This document shows positions 24,114 to 35,000 of a DNA stretch of 64,000 bases, piece by piece. Where the stretch lies: assembly GCA_017591395.1 (NCBI GenBank), contig WEDG01007613.1, positions 1 through 64,000 of the forward strand, given 5' to 3'. Each line of letters begins with the position of its first letter. The first letter of the stretch is position 1. This DNA is from Schistocephalus solidus. Its lineage: Eukaryota; Platyhelminthes; Cestoda; Diphyllobothriidea; Diphyllobothriidae. Both the position numbers and the translations under genes were made by a program. Under the pieces are notes generated by a model that did no database searches, was not told the origin of the DNA, and saw only the letters and a list, made by a program, of their open reading frames with translations.

Positions 24114-24429
24114 CATCGTAGGAGGTTCATAAATGGACGTACAATAAGTATTCGTGGGTGGTTCTGCCTTGAGTATCCAGTTCTAGTGAAATGGCTATCA
24201 CCATCATCGGAAGCGCACGCCAAGTACGTTTGGATTTGCCACTTGACTTCTAGGTGCAGATATGGCACCTCATCAGAAGGACTCAGTATTGAAGTAGCTA
24301 TCGCTGACGGGCTTGGGGAAGGATCAGTCATGGCATTAAACGCATTCAAGATACGCATGCATGAATGCTGATTCCCGAAATTAGCGTTATCAGAGCCCTT
24401 TTGGCCCGAATTCTATGTTAAAGAACTGA
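24114..24429 (-). repeat. 320-bp dispersed repeat, copy 2
   Basis: Counterpart of 15259-15577. The minus-strand frame is open for 81 codons here (24358-24113) and reads LHLEVKWQIQTYLACASDD followed by GDSHFTRTGYSRQ, which covers the residues shared with copy 1. The retained frame in two diverged copies is the reason to think it was once coding. Confidence 0.6.
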
Positions 24430-24621
24430 ATTAAAAATTTTCTTTCTTATTCAAAAATAGATGAGTGCCATTATTCAACAGAAAGCGTTCTATTTTAAAT
24501 TCTAGTAGGGTTTGACTATTTATTATAGAACTTGTCAGGTCATTCCATATTGTCACGTATCTTATGGAAATTGTCTAACATGAAGCCTTATAGAACTTGG
24601 CTTATGATAGGATTCTCATAA

Positions 24622-24663
24622 AACGCATGCTTCCCGAAGTTGGCGTTAGTAGAGCCCTTTCGG
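24622..24663. repeat. Fragment of the same dispersed repeat
   Basis: Forty-odd bases match the far end of the 320-bp repeat (AAGTTGGCGTTAGTAGAGCC against AATTTGGCGTTATCAGAGCC). It is a third partial copy in the same orientation, 190 bp from copy 2. Confidence 0.5.
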
Positions 24664-25407
24664 CAAAGTATATGATTGGTTCACATGTGGAACAGACTTG
24701 AGGTAAAATCTCGTCCGCTGCAACCAAACCGCAAACCATACTGTACCATCGAAAGAAGAATGGGTGTCAAAACGGACGGCTGAGGAATACCGATGTTTTT
24801 CGGCATTTGTGGGTTCGGTTGTTAAGCTGCACCACTTAAGTAGACCGGCTGTTTACGGACTCCCCTGAACTAATGGATTCTTCCTTTGCGAGTGAGTTCC
24901 TGATTAGGTTGAGGACGGAAGTAGACGGATCCTTCTTTCCTGAACGAGTGTCAATGTTGTCATCGGTATCATGGTGTCAATCAAACAGTTTCTTAGCTGA
25001 TTAATATATTGATAATGACCTAAGAGCTAATGACAATGAAGTTATATTGTGAACGATTAACCGATGGTTGAAACGAGGAAGGAGGGCTATAACAAAATAT
25101 TGAACAGTGCCTGAGAAAGAAGGGAAAGTGGGCGTGGAAAGATAATTGAAGTAACAGTGTGAGTCAGAAGGAAATATATCCATAGCGTCCCGCTCCAGGT
25201 CCGATGTGGCTTCCGCGCGCCCAGATGCAAAACAAAATGGGATGCAACTCAAAATTAGCTCGTAACTTCCGGCACCCTGTATCGTATCCCAAACGTTGTC
25301 GATTTAAACAACTAAAATTTGTTCAATCTTACAGCATTACAAGAAAAAGTTGATCCAATTTAAAAGTTATCCTGGATACCAAACTGCCAAATCTTACTGC
25401 CAAATTT
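24664..25407. other. No recognisable gene
   Basis: I see no domain, RNA gene or repeat in this stretch. Confidence 0.4.
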
Positions 25408-27143
25408 TACTGTCTGAGCTTTCTAATAGTCGTACATTTAATCCTCGGACCAACCTCGGCGCAGCAGTAATCGCAATGTCTTTTTATTTCTTCCATTAGC
25501 TTGCACAGTTAAGTATCATCGATTATTTTCGGTAAACGCCATAGCCAGGTGGAATAAACTACCCAATAATATAAAAATCCAGTGAAGTTATTCTTTGTTT
25601 AAGATAACCATTACTAGTTTTTTGCATTCATAACAGTTTCCAAAATTCTGGGTGCCGATACGGTAGAATATGTTTTCCAGTTTGACGGAGTGTGTGGCAT
25701 TTGAACCCGATCCCAGGTGTTACCTGGAGGGATACGGCACCGTCTCTGCAGCCTGCACCCATTGACCTCTTCGGCAGACAGTGAGCACCCATCCACTGAT
25801 GCACTCTTGCCTGGGCCAGAATCCCAGTGCCTAACAAAGCCAGAGAGACTGCAAACAGACTGCCCTTGTGTTAGCCCATCCTTGATCTGAACAGCTATCA
25901 TCCTTACAGGCGGCAGTTTTTTCTCCTGAATAACATAAAGATAGGAAAAACACTTAAAAAGGTATATATTCTGGAGTTTTTTTCACTGCCAGCCTGATCC
26001 CCACTGAATATTTCAATTCAATTCAATTCAATTCAATTTATTGAGGGAAATAGGCATGGGCCTTTGAGTACCCTATTTGTAACGTAAAATTAAGTGCGGT
26101 ATACAGAGAAACCGTGTGGGTTTCAAAGGTACAAAAGGCGGTCATAAAATTTGACAAGTGGTGCACGACTCTCGAGGGTTAAGATAAATGCTCATCGCTC
26201 AGGCTCGTTGCGGAACATACAACTGTCAAGGTTCCTTTAAAAGCTTTCCAGCGATGGTGACATCACAACGTCTTCAGGGAGGGCATTCCATGGTTTAACC
26301 ACTCTGACAGAGAAGGAGAACTTGCGCACATCCAGTCTCGCCTGCTGGACACGCAGTTTCAATGGGTGACCTCGGAGATGTGTCGTGGTGGCAAATTCAA
26401 AGAAGTCCGAGAATTCCAGGCAACAATCCAATCCCTTCACAATGCGGAATGTCTGCAGGAGATCACCACGCATTTGCCTATAACTCAAAGGGAACAGATT
26501 AAGATTCATTAGGCGGGTTGGATATGGCAAGGAGCTTTGACTTCTAACCATTTTGGAGGCTTTCCTCTGGACTCTTTCGAGGCAGTTCTGATCTTGAACT
26601 GTCCAGGGTTTCCAGGCGTGCATAGCATATTCCAAATGTGGCCTAATGAATGTTCCAAAGGTCTTAGCAAATAGATCTTCATCGAAATCCAAAAAGGCTC
26701 GTCTGATGGCATGCAACACCGAAATGGCCCTCTTCGCCACTTTCGAGCAGTGAGACGATGGTTTTAAGGTGGTGGTCATCAGCACACCAAGGTCCTTTTG
26801 GGTTTCCACGTCTTTTAAGGCTTCACCGTTGAGAAAGTAACTTCTACTTTCGGCAGATCCAGACGGGTTGCCTAAGCGAAGTATTGTACACTTATCGACG
26901 TTGAACCGCAAAAAGCCAATGATTCGACCACTCCTCCAACCGAGTTAGGTTGATCTGCAGTTTATCTTCGTCAGCAGGGCTCTGGATTACATTCCAGATT
27001 TTAATGTCGTCGGCAAACATTGCTGCTTCACAGTCGAGATTCCTGACACAATCGTTCACGTATATTAAAAACAGTATTGGCCCTATTAAAAACAGTATTG
27101 GCCCTTTCATCTGAAAGTGACTGTAAACCGGCATTAAATACAA
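25408..27143 (+). mobile_element. Jockey/CR1-group retrotransposon, copy 3 (3' end only, split)
   Basis: 25408-26010 follows the 3' part of copies 1 and 2 (starting AGTCGTACATTTAA, with the same TTTTTCTCCTGAA and GGAGTTTTT strings). The copy is interrupted by the minus-strand CR1-like element 26012-27105 and resumes at about 27108 with GACTGTAAACCGGCATTAAAT. That corresponds to the CCTGTAAACTGACAATAAAT tail of copy 1. Confidence 0.7.
26012..27105 (-). mobile_element. CR1-like retrotransposon, 5'-truncated copy inside another element
   Basis: Closely matches the 3' kilobase of the 17.5-kb element on the minus strand. The 224-codon frame 26911-26237 encodes MRFNVDKCTILRLGNPSGS through VVKPWNALPEDVVMSPSLES without a break. 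The upstream part (27143-26930) has the FADDIKIWN box, with a one-base shift between the two. The 3' end is five ATTCA-type repeats at 26012-26038. The 5' end carries a 21-bp sequence duplicated back to back (27064-27084 and 27085-27105). Confidence 0.9.
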
Positions 27144-27181
27144 CTATTATTATTAGTATTATTATTATAATTATTATAATA
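27138..27181. repeat. ATT-rich microsatellite
   Basis: Run of ATT and related trinucleotides directly after the tail of the split retroelement. It probably grew from that element's own A/T-rich 3' end. Confidence 0.7.
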
Positions 27182-27315
27182 TAACAGTGACTGATGCGGC
27201 ATGCTAGTATACGCTTTCTTGAAGTCAAATAAAATGACATCAAATGGACGGCCTTGGTCTATGGATTTTGTCCATTTTTCCTGTGAGTAAACACCACTCG
27301 CAAGAAATGAGTTAC
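27182..27315 (-). mobile_element. Reverse-transcriptase fragment
   Basis: The minus strand encodes SFLASGVYSQEKWTKSIDQG then VILFDFKKAYTSMPHQSLLY, the block holding the first catalytic aspartate of a non-LTR reverse transcriptase. It is a different lineage from the flanking CR1-like copies and only about 45 codons survive. Confidence 0.65.
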
Positions 27316-29357
27316 CTGGGCAGCCTATTTTAATAAGTATAAAGCACAGAGAAACAAAATGAGAAGCCTTATTCTTACAACGCGAAGAGAATTTGAGAAG
27401 ACTTTGCTGCAAAAGGCAACGCAGAATCCAAAGTTAGTCTACAGTTACCTCCGCAGATGTACAAGGAATAAACATCAAATACCGCTGATTAAGACTGCCG
27501 TGGGCGTCGAAATTTCTGAAAACAGGGAAAAAGCCGAGTATTTTTCTCAGTTCTACAGCTCAGTCTTCACAAACGAGGCCAGGTTCCTTCGTCCCTCAGT
27601 GGATAACCCGCCAACTACAAGCATTAGCCACATACTATTCTCAGAATTTCTGATCCAAAAAGGAATTAAAAAGAACTAAAAAGAGTCGAAATCCCCAGGA
27701 CCAGACGAGCTTCCACCCAAGCTTCTGAAAGAACTCGCCAATGAACTTTTCCGCACCTTTGTCAGTGCTCTTTCAAAAAGTCCTTTTGACTCCGGAACAC
27801 TTCCTTTCGATTGGAAGCTGGCACATATAACTCCCTTTGTACAAAAAGCGGTAGCCGGGCGTCAGTGACAAACTACAGGCCCATAAGCTTAACATGCATC
27901 CTTGGTAAGATTATGGAAAGGATCATCAAGAGCGAATTGGTGAAATTCCTAGAGACTCATAATTTGTTATCAAGCTGTCAACACGGGTTCAGAAAAGGAA
28001 GATCATGCACAACGAATTTGCTGTATTCGATCCAGAGGTGGACCCAAGCACTTGAAGATAGACACGCGGTTCACATTGCCTTCATTGACTTTCAAAAAGG
28101 CCTTCGATACTGTGCCGCACGAGAGACTGCTTTACAAGCTAGAAAGAATTGGAATCAGAGGTAATTTCCTCAAGTGGATCAAAAACTTCCTCGTGGGTCG
28201 GCGCCAGGTTGTGTGCATCGGCCAAGAGAGGTCAAGTTCTGCTGCGGTCGAGAGTGGGGTTCCTCAGGGCTCAGTACTAGGGCCAATACTGTTTTTAATA
28301 TACGTGAACGATTGTGTCAGGAATCTCGACTGTGAAGCAGCAATGTTTGCCGACGACATTAAAAATCTGGAATGTAATCCAGAGCCCCTGCTGACGAAGA
28401 TAAACTGCAGATCAACCTAACTCGGTTGGAGGAGTGGTCGAATCATTGGCTTTTGCGGTTCAACGTCGATAAGTGTACAATACTTCGCTTAGGCAACCCG
28501 TCTGGATCTGCCGAAAGTAGAAGTTACTTTCTCAACGGTGAAGCCTTTAAAAGACGTGGAAACCCAAAAAGGACCTTTGGTGTGCTGATGACCACCACCT
28601 TAAAAACCATCGTCTCACTGCTCGAAAGTGGCGAAGAGGGCAATTTCGGTGTTGCATGCCATCAGACGAGCCTTTTTTGGATTTCGATGAAGATCTTTTG
28701 CTAAGACCTTTGGAACATTCATTAGGCCACATTTGGAATATGCTATGCACGCCTGGAAACCCTGGACAGTTCAAGATCAGAACTGCCTCGAAAGAGTCCA
28801 GAGAAAAGCCACCAAAATGGTTAGAAGTCAAAGCTCCTTGCCATATCCCACCCGCCTAATGAATCTTAATCTGTTCCCTTTGAGTTATAGGCAAATGCGT
28901 GGTGATCTCCCTGCAGACATTCCGCATTGTGAAGGGATTGGATTGTTGCCTGGAATTCTCGGACTTCTTTGAATTTGCCACCACGACCCATCTCCGAGGT
29001 CACCCATTGAAACTGCGTGTCCAGCAGGCGAGACTGGATGTGCGCAAGTTCTCCTTCTCTGTCAGAGTGGTTAAACAATGGAATGCCCTCCCTGAAGACG
29101 TTGTGATGTCACCATCGCTGGAAAGCTTTTAAAAGGAACCTTTGACAGTTTTATGTTCCGCAACGAGCCTGAGCGATGAGGCATTTATCTTAACCCTCGA
29201 GAGTCGTGCACCACTTGTCAACTTTTATGACCGCCTTTTGTACCTTGGCAACCCACACGGTTTCTCTGTATACCGCACTTAATTTTACGTTACAAATAGG
29301 GTACTCAAAGGCCCATGCCTATTTCCCTCAATAAATTGAATTGAATTGAATTGAATA
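27316..29357 (+). mobile_element. CR1-like retrotransposon, 5'-truncated copy on the plus strand
   Basis: Starts at AYFNKYK in the ORF2 linker and carries LLQKATQNPKLVYSYLRRC, NYRPISLTCILGKIMERII, QHGFRKGRSCTTNLL, KAFDTVPHERLLYKLE, SGVPQGSVLGPILFLIYVND, AAMFADDIKN and the C-terminal LNLFPLSYRQMRGDL block. The end is TTGAATTGAATTGAAT. There are at least six frame changes. It shares diagnostic residues with the 26.0-27.1 kb copy (SAESRSYF, ATTTHLRGH) against the 17.5-kb copy (SADSRSYF, AATTHLRGH), so these two are sister copies. Confidence 0.9.
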
Positions 29358-30532
29358 ACAGGTTCTTCTACTCTAGATACTTCATTAAGGGTCTAAATTC
29401 ACTTAAGTTCAGTTTTACTAAGGAAACTTTTAGGCGACGCCTTTGAAATCCCTATTGAGTACAACAGTGTTGCAAATTTAAACCGCCGACACATAACGAA
29501 GTATGGGCAAAGTGTTTACTAAACGGGACATCGGACGAAACAAGTATACAATAATATTGCTCAAAAGTGGAACGTTCTATAAACATTTAAATTTGTAAGT
29601 GAAGATAGCTTGGGTGAAATATGTTAGTTTCTGATGTCGTGGTGGTACCTGTTTCCTCTTGAGTATCGGCAGAACTGAGGTCTCCTTCTGCCCCAGTGAA
29701 GCCTTAGTAGGCCCTGGATTAAAGTGATTTTTTTCGTACTGGCCAAAAGGACTAAACTGCGTGCGAATGTTATCAAAGTTTGAGTGGATGTTCGTCGCCA
29801 TTTGTTTTGTAGAGAAAAATATCATTCAATCAGACGGAAAGGCTCGGTTCCACCAACCAATTAATAGCTTTCTTTCTATTTTCACGTTTTCCCTAAAAAC
29901 TGTCTGTGCCGTTTTAAATAGGGCATTCAATCTCAAACTACATGAAAATTATATTACTATTCCCGATATTTGAATTAAAACACCGATAAAAAACCCAATC
30001 TTGCACTGCGAGCTTCACAAATATACGGCTATATTCGTTTAGGGAGTTCGAAGTTGTAAGCCTATTTATCTAAAATACAATGAACTGAATTGAAGAAATT
30101 TAAAACATAAACCGATAATGTTCGTCCGTTTGTGTGTTATGTGAGAGCTTTGCATAGGGGAAGGATGATAAGAAACAGTTCGTTAGGTGACAGTGAGCGT
30201 AGGGTAGAGCTGATCCAGGGGAAAGGTAGGACAGAGATGGCGCGGAAGAATGCATGCAAGTAAGTGACCATTGGCCGACCTAAGTACGGCGTTTGTACGA
30301 GGCACCTTTGTGCGCATAGGATTGGTTTCTTCCACCTTATGACAGTCGCTTCTGCTGCTGCTGTTGCTTGTAAACGTTGACCAAGTGGCTTGGAGTAGTT
30401 TGATGAGACCCTATAAATGAGATAAAAAGCTTCGCTGGGGTCCACAATATGCCCGGAGCCAACAATAAGTGCAAGAATGGGGCTGTTTATGCTTTTGACG
30501 TACCCTTTTCTCAGCCATGCTGGGAGGTGTTC

Positions 30533-30556
30533 AATTCAATTCAATTTATTGTTCTA
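30533..30556. repeat. Relic 3' tail of a CR1-like element
   Basis: TTCAATTCAATTCAATTTATTG has the same repeat and the following TTTATTG as the ends of the CR1-like copies at 17.5 and 26.0 kb (minus orientation). No other element sequence is recognisable next to it. Confidence 0.45.
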
Positions 30557-31368
30557 CTACATTCCAACATTTCCCTAGAAGTAAACTGGCTTGATAAAAG
30601 CTATCGAAAGCAGCGCGTATGCATGCCAACGCGTGTTTTGGATATTTTAATAGGAATTTTCACAACTTTTGAACCGAAGAATATGAACCACATAAATTCT
30701 AGTCGTTCAGATAGGGAAGTGACCCTGAAATTCTGGTGGTTAACTGGTTGCTGCAGTAACAGGTTTGCGAAATGACAACATTTCCGGATGGCTGAAATGT
30801 TTGACGTTTCATTAGATCCTAGGCGCCAAAACAACTGCGAATGGATAAGAAAAGCCGTAGAATGTGAAGGCGTCCAGGCTCGCAACATTATTAAGTATAA
30901 TGTGCCCATCCACGAAAAACAGATATGTGAGTAATAGGTTTACAAACCTACTCTTTATTGGTTTTTTAAAAATTTGGAAGGTTAGTCAAAGCCATTTGCT
31001 TGTTAACTCATCGCGGAAGTAACATAAAAAATCTCCATGTAATCGATTTCATTCGCGAAAGCTTCGCTGGCTTTTTTTTGCGTGCTTTACAAAACACCGT
31101 GATAGGAAAATTTCATCAAATTGCCTGTTATTGGGTATCCATAAATTGACCTCAACCAGCGGTGGTCCGTATAACGGCTTGAGCCCTGGTTTCCCCACCT
31201 TGCCTCCCTTATCGCTGTCAGTGCACTCTCCTCTCTGCCGTCGGTCCGGCCCCCCTGCCCTGCCCTCCCCTAACCCCACCTAAGGGTCATTTTTCGGCGT
31301 CCTTGAAGCTCGGATGTTTAGGTAAACGTGCGCGCAGGCATATCGATTGCGTGCGACATCACACACGC

Positions 31369-31376
31369 TGACGTCA
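31369..31376. promoter_or_regulatory. Candidate CRE-type site upstream of SCAPER
   Basis: Perfect palindrome TGACGTCA in a locally GC-rich, CpG-containing stretch about 600 bp before the first recognised SCAPER exon. Such sites bind CREB/ATF factors in animals. A single 8-bp match is weak evidence for promoter function. Confidence 0.25.
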
Positions 31377-31973
31377 GAGGCGGCGTTTGAGCCGCTAGAG
31401 GAATTAAAACGTCGTTTTTATTTATCACAGATTATATTGTATGCTTGCCTTTGCATTTTACTTATTCTTGTGTAAAGGTTTGTATAAAACAAAGCATAAG
31501 TAAATGAAGTCCTGACTTATCCTTATAAGAATACCAGAGTCCCCGTTATTTGCCCACCCATTTGAATGTTTGGAAAAATAAGTGCATCAAGTTGACAAGA
31601 ACATCATTGATCAATATGCTAAGGCCAAATGCTGAGACCTGAAATGTTAAAAAAACTTGATTGATCCCCCGAACCTGAAAAACCCAACTCCGATGTTAAC
31701 ATAAGCTCTCCATGAAATTAAAAGTCTGGACAGCTTTAGATCTCCCTTACACTACCTTTCCGCTCACCCACGTAGCTAAAACTAAATGGAATTCTCAAAA
31801 CCCGAATGACAGAAAAAAGCCAGCCGGGAGTGTCTTTGAAAATGAGCATCGGCTCAAAAAATCGGTCTACTCACAGGCCACGGGCCCTCACCGTAAGCTT
31901 CAAACGGCGCAGAATGAACTCGGATACGAGGGTTCTTACTCTTCCTCCTGCAACTTTCGCTCAGGGACGATGA

Positions 31974-32087
31974 AAACGGAGCGATTATCGAGCACGCTAC
32001 TGGGGGCAAATGCTGGACACGCTGAGACGAACGATTGACGAAATATATTCTGCATGTGAAGTTGATGAGAGCGAAGTAGAGTGCAAG
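31974..32087 (+). CDS. SCAPER: SCAPER exon (first one recognised)
   Basis: Encodes KRSDYRARYWGQMLDTLRRT and IDEIYSACEVDESEVECK, matching the conserved N-terminal RARYW..DNLRR.VDEIY segment of the family. Donor AAG|GTATGT, phase 0. The frame meets a TGA at 31971-31973, just before a run of four As. Removing one A would join it to the open frame beginning near 31712. Otherwise the acceptor lies inside 31974-31982. Confidence 0.85.
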
Positions 32088-35000
32088 GTATGTCAGAAGA
32101 TTCTGTGCCAGGAATGATTTTCTGCCGACCTATACGCTATTGTTTGCATTATCTGCCCTCTCAATTCCTTTTCAACGAAGGAGGTCATTATGATCCTAAA
32201 ACACAGCGAGCACGACTTCAAGGCGCTCATTGAGAAGATGACTCTGCTGCGTCGTTACGAATCTTCAGCGGTGGAAAACAGGTAAGGAAAGTTGTTTAAC
32301 TTATCATTGTCATCCTCATCGAACATCTTTTGCATTGTTACCGCGAAGTTATTGCAATGAATCATTTCGTTAGACCGCAGTGTTTGGCATGGGATGAACG
32401 CAAAATCTCACCAGGCAAACCTATAATGCACCGCGTTCTTGCTGAAAGCAGTAGTCACGGTGGCCAAACCTCACTGCTTACGGCTTCCCCAGCACTGACT
32501 GCACAAACACTGGCCACAGACGAAGACGACTTCTGATTTTGGAGCTAGCGGCCCCGCGACCGGTCGTCAATCCGCCCGATGTGGAAGGACGAGCCCTATT
32601 GATATTACTGACAGTCGATGTACAGCTGCTCACCGAAATGGTCCGACCTTGCGTTCTTCCCCTCCCATTCCTTGGGATGAGTACGAAGACACAGTTACAA
32701 GGCGCACACAGCCGCCGGATGAGAACATTCTTGCTTGGGGTTCAGATGAGGACCTTCTAGATGATGAAGATGATGACGAGGATGATGAAGGGGTTCTAGG
32801 TGCCGACGTGTTCGGTTTTGATGTCGGAATCGTAGAGGGCGATGAATACGAAGAAGAAGATGACTATCGCCGGTCTCGCGATGACTCTTGTGTAGACACA
32901 ACTTTTTCCAGTGGCCTTCGTCAGCTGGATGAGGTGAGAAAAGGCAACCCATTTACTCCTTCAATTTGTTAAACATGAGCTACAATCAGCATCAGATGCT
33001 ATGGGGGACAACTAAAGCCTTTCGAGTTTCTTTGTAGGCGCTGAAAACAGTGAAGACGGCAGAACGTGTCCTCCGATCACAATTAGGTCGGGCCCAGTCA
33101 GAGGAGGCAACACTGCGAAGACAGGTGATGGCTGAGGAGAGCGCGACTCGCTGCTATGCTATTGGTGGTGCTGGACCCCTAAAAAGACAGCTGCCTAGTT
33201 CAACTTGGCTTACTGACGGCGGTGGCGGCCGGAACTCTGCCAATGCTACTGCTTCCGCAGTATGGCCCAGCGCGCCTTCTCTCGTCCGTTCGTCTGAAAC
33301 TTACCACTCCGAGGAAGGCGCCCCCCACCATCAGTCAGAAAAAGTCTACCATGAGGAGGATAATCGTGCCTCTCTAGTAGATTCGGAGAATGAAGCAGAC
33401 GATGAGGAGGAAGATGATGAAGAGGAAGAAGAGGGAAGTGAAATTGTGACATTTAGGACTGCAGATCATTCAGGCGAGGAAGAGGTCAATACCATTGACA
33501 GTGCCCGAGGATCCGCAGCTAGAGTCAATGCTGTTGTTGCCAGTTCCTCATCACTCAACGTGGTCAGCAATGGAACGGTCAAGTGCTCTGCTCGTTCAAG
33601 TCCTGCGCCAGTCCATATGCCCAACTCTCTTAATGGGCCAGCACCTAAACTGCATGATAAAAAATCTTCCTCACGGACATCCTGCCGTGTCTGTTACGCC
33701 TGCTCTTGCAAATCCTCCAAAACAGATGCGCAGCAGGGTTTACAACGGCAGCAACCAGTAAAGCACCTGTCGCTCATGCGACATACACAATCTATTCTCA
33801 CAGCCAAAATCACGCCTTACGTACAGGCACCTATTTGTAAGTTCCTCACGCAACCTGAACTCCGGTTTTGTTATTCTCCTTTAATTTCGTTACCTTATTT
33901 CTTCTTCTTATTCCCCCAGTACTATTCTTTCTGTTGCTGCTATCTTTGTTATTGAACTACCCTTCTTGCCTCTATCAGCTTCTCTACTTTTTCCTTTGCC
34001 TGCTGCATCAACAATTATATCCGTTTTAGTAAACAGTGCGCCGTCCGAAAGTACCACAGCACCAGCCGCAGATGTAAAATCACCAGTTGCATCACCGAAG
34101 TCCTTAAGAGAGCCGTTGGAAACACCAGGTGCAACATTAAATCCTCCAGTTTCAATGTCATTGGAAAATGTGAACAGTCGTGCTATTGCTGGTCGGGATA
34201 GCTCGTCAGTCGCTCCACCATCGCCTGCAAAATTCGTGAAATCGGTTGGCGTAGAAACGGACTTAGCGGAATATGGGGGACTGTCTGCGTGCGACGTGGT
34301 GACGGATACTGCGGTCGGTGACCTGCACGCCATTTCCTGCCAGGTTTGTTCTGGTCGTAACACTCGACCCCGCATCCCCGGTCGTGGTGTTCAAATGCAT
34401 GAAAAGCTATCCTCCAAAAAACCGACCAGGTAAGCTATCGTTGTTTGATAAGAAGCCATCTTGGCGCATATTGGTGCTCCAGTTAGATGTTATTGTTTTT
34501 GGGCAGGTAAATGCTGGCACGACTGCCACTAGTCTCCAACCAATCCAATTAGAGCACACAGAGCATACTTATCTTGTCCAAAGATAGGTTGACCTTTTGT
34601 GCGCCAGACAGTGGTTGCTTGAGGCGGCGTGGCCGGGGAATAGTCCCCTACACTACTTAAATTCTAAGGTGGGCACCCCATCCGCTCCTCGGCACGCCTG
34701 TTTAAGGCTCTAGGCTTGGGCCAGATAGCGAACGAGATCCCAGTGGATGAGGAAAAAACATAGGTCTTGAAAATTGATACAGCCTGTGATTTTCTATAGG
34801 TAGCGCATCTGAAAGCTTAGTGTACCACCAAACCTACAAGTAGTATTGTTAACTAGCCTGAGACGGCTTTTTCCTAAGAATCGGGAGCCTGCTCGTTCAA
34901 GGGGTTTTTTCGACCATGGTTCTGCACTAGAACTTCTAGAATACCAAGAGCTATCATATATGACGCACTCATAGCTCACTGTGATCGAATCTCATCTCTA

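Larger units (their letters stand above)
29358..31973. other. Region upstream of SCAPER; no recognised gene
   Basis: No supported gene. It contains a short (AATTC)n stretch at 30533-30556 that looks like the relic 3' end of a CR1-like element, and a pyrimidine-rich, CpG-containing block at about 31180-31400. Missing N-terminal SCAPER coding sequence and the promoter are expected in or beyond this stretch. The frame 31712-31970 (RKKPAGSVFENEHRLKK..) could be part of it if one A in the run at 31973-31976 is extra. Confidence 0.4.

Noticed and set aside
26012..29357. Twin-priming inversion of a single CR1-like insertion
   Set aside because: Twin priming leaves one 3' end. Here both inverted segments carry their own 3' terminus with TTGAA repeats.
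33908..34375. 155-codon minus-strand frame opposite SCAPER
   Set aside because: It mirrors the Ser/Pro-rich SCAPER exon with the MHEKLSS motif, whose frame, splice sites and homology are far better.
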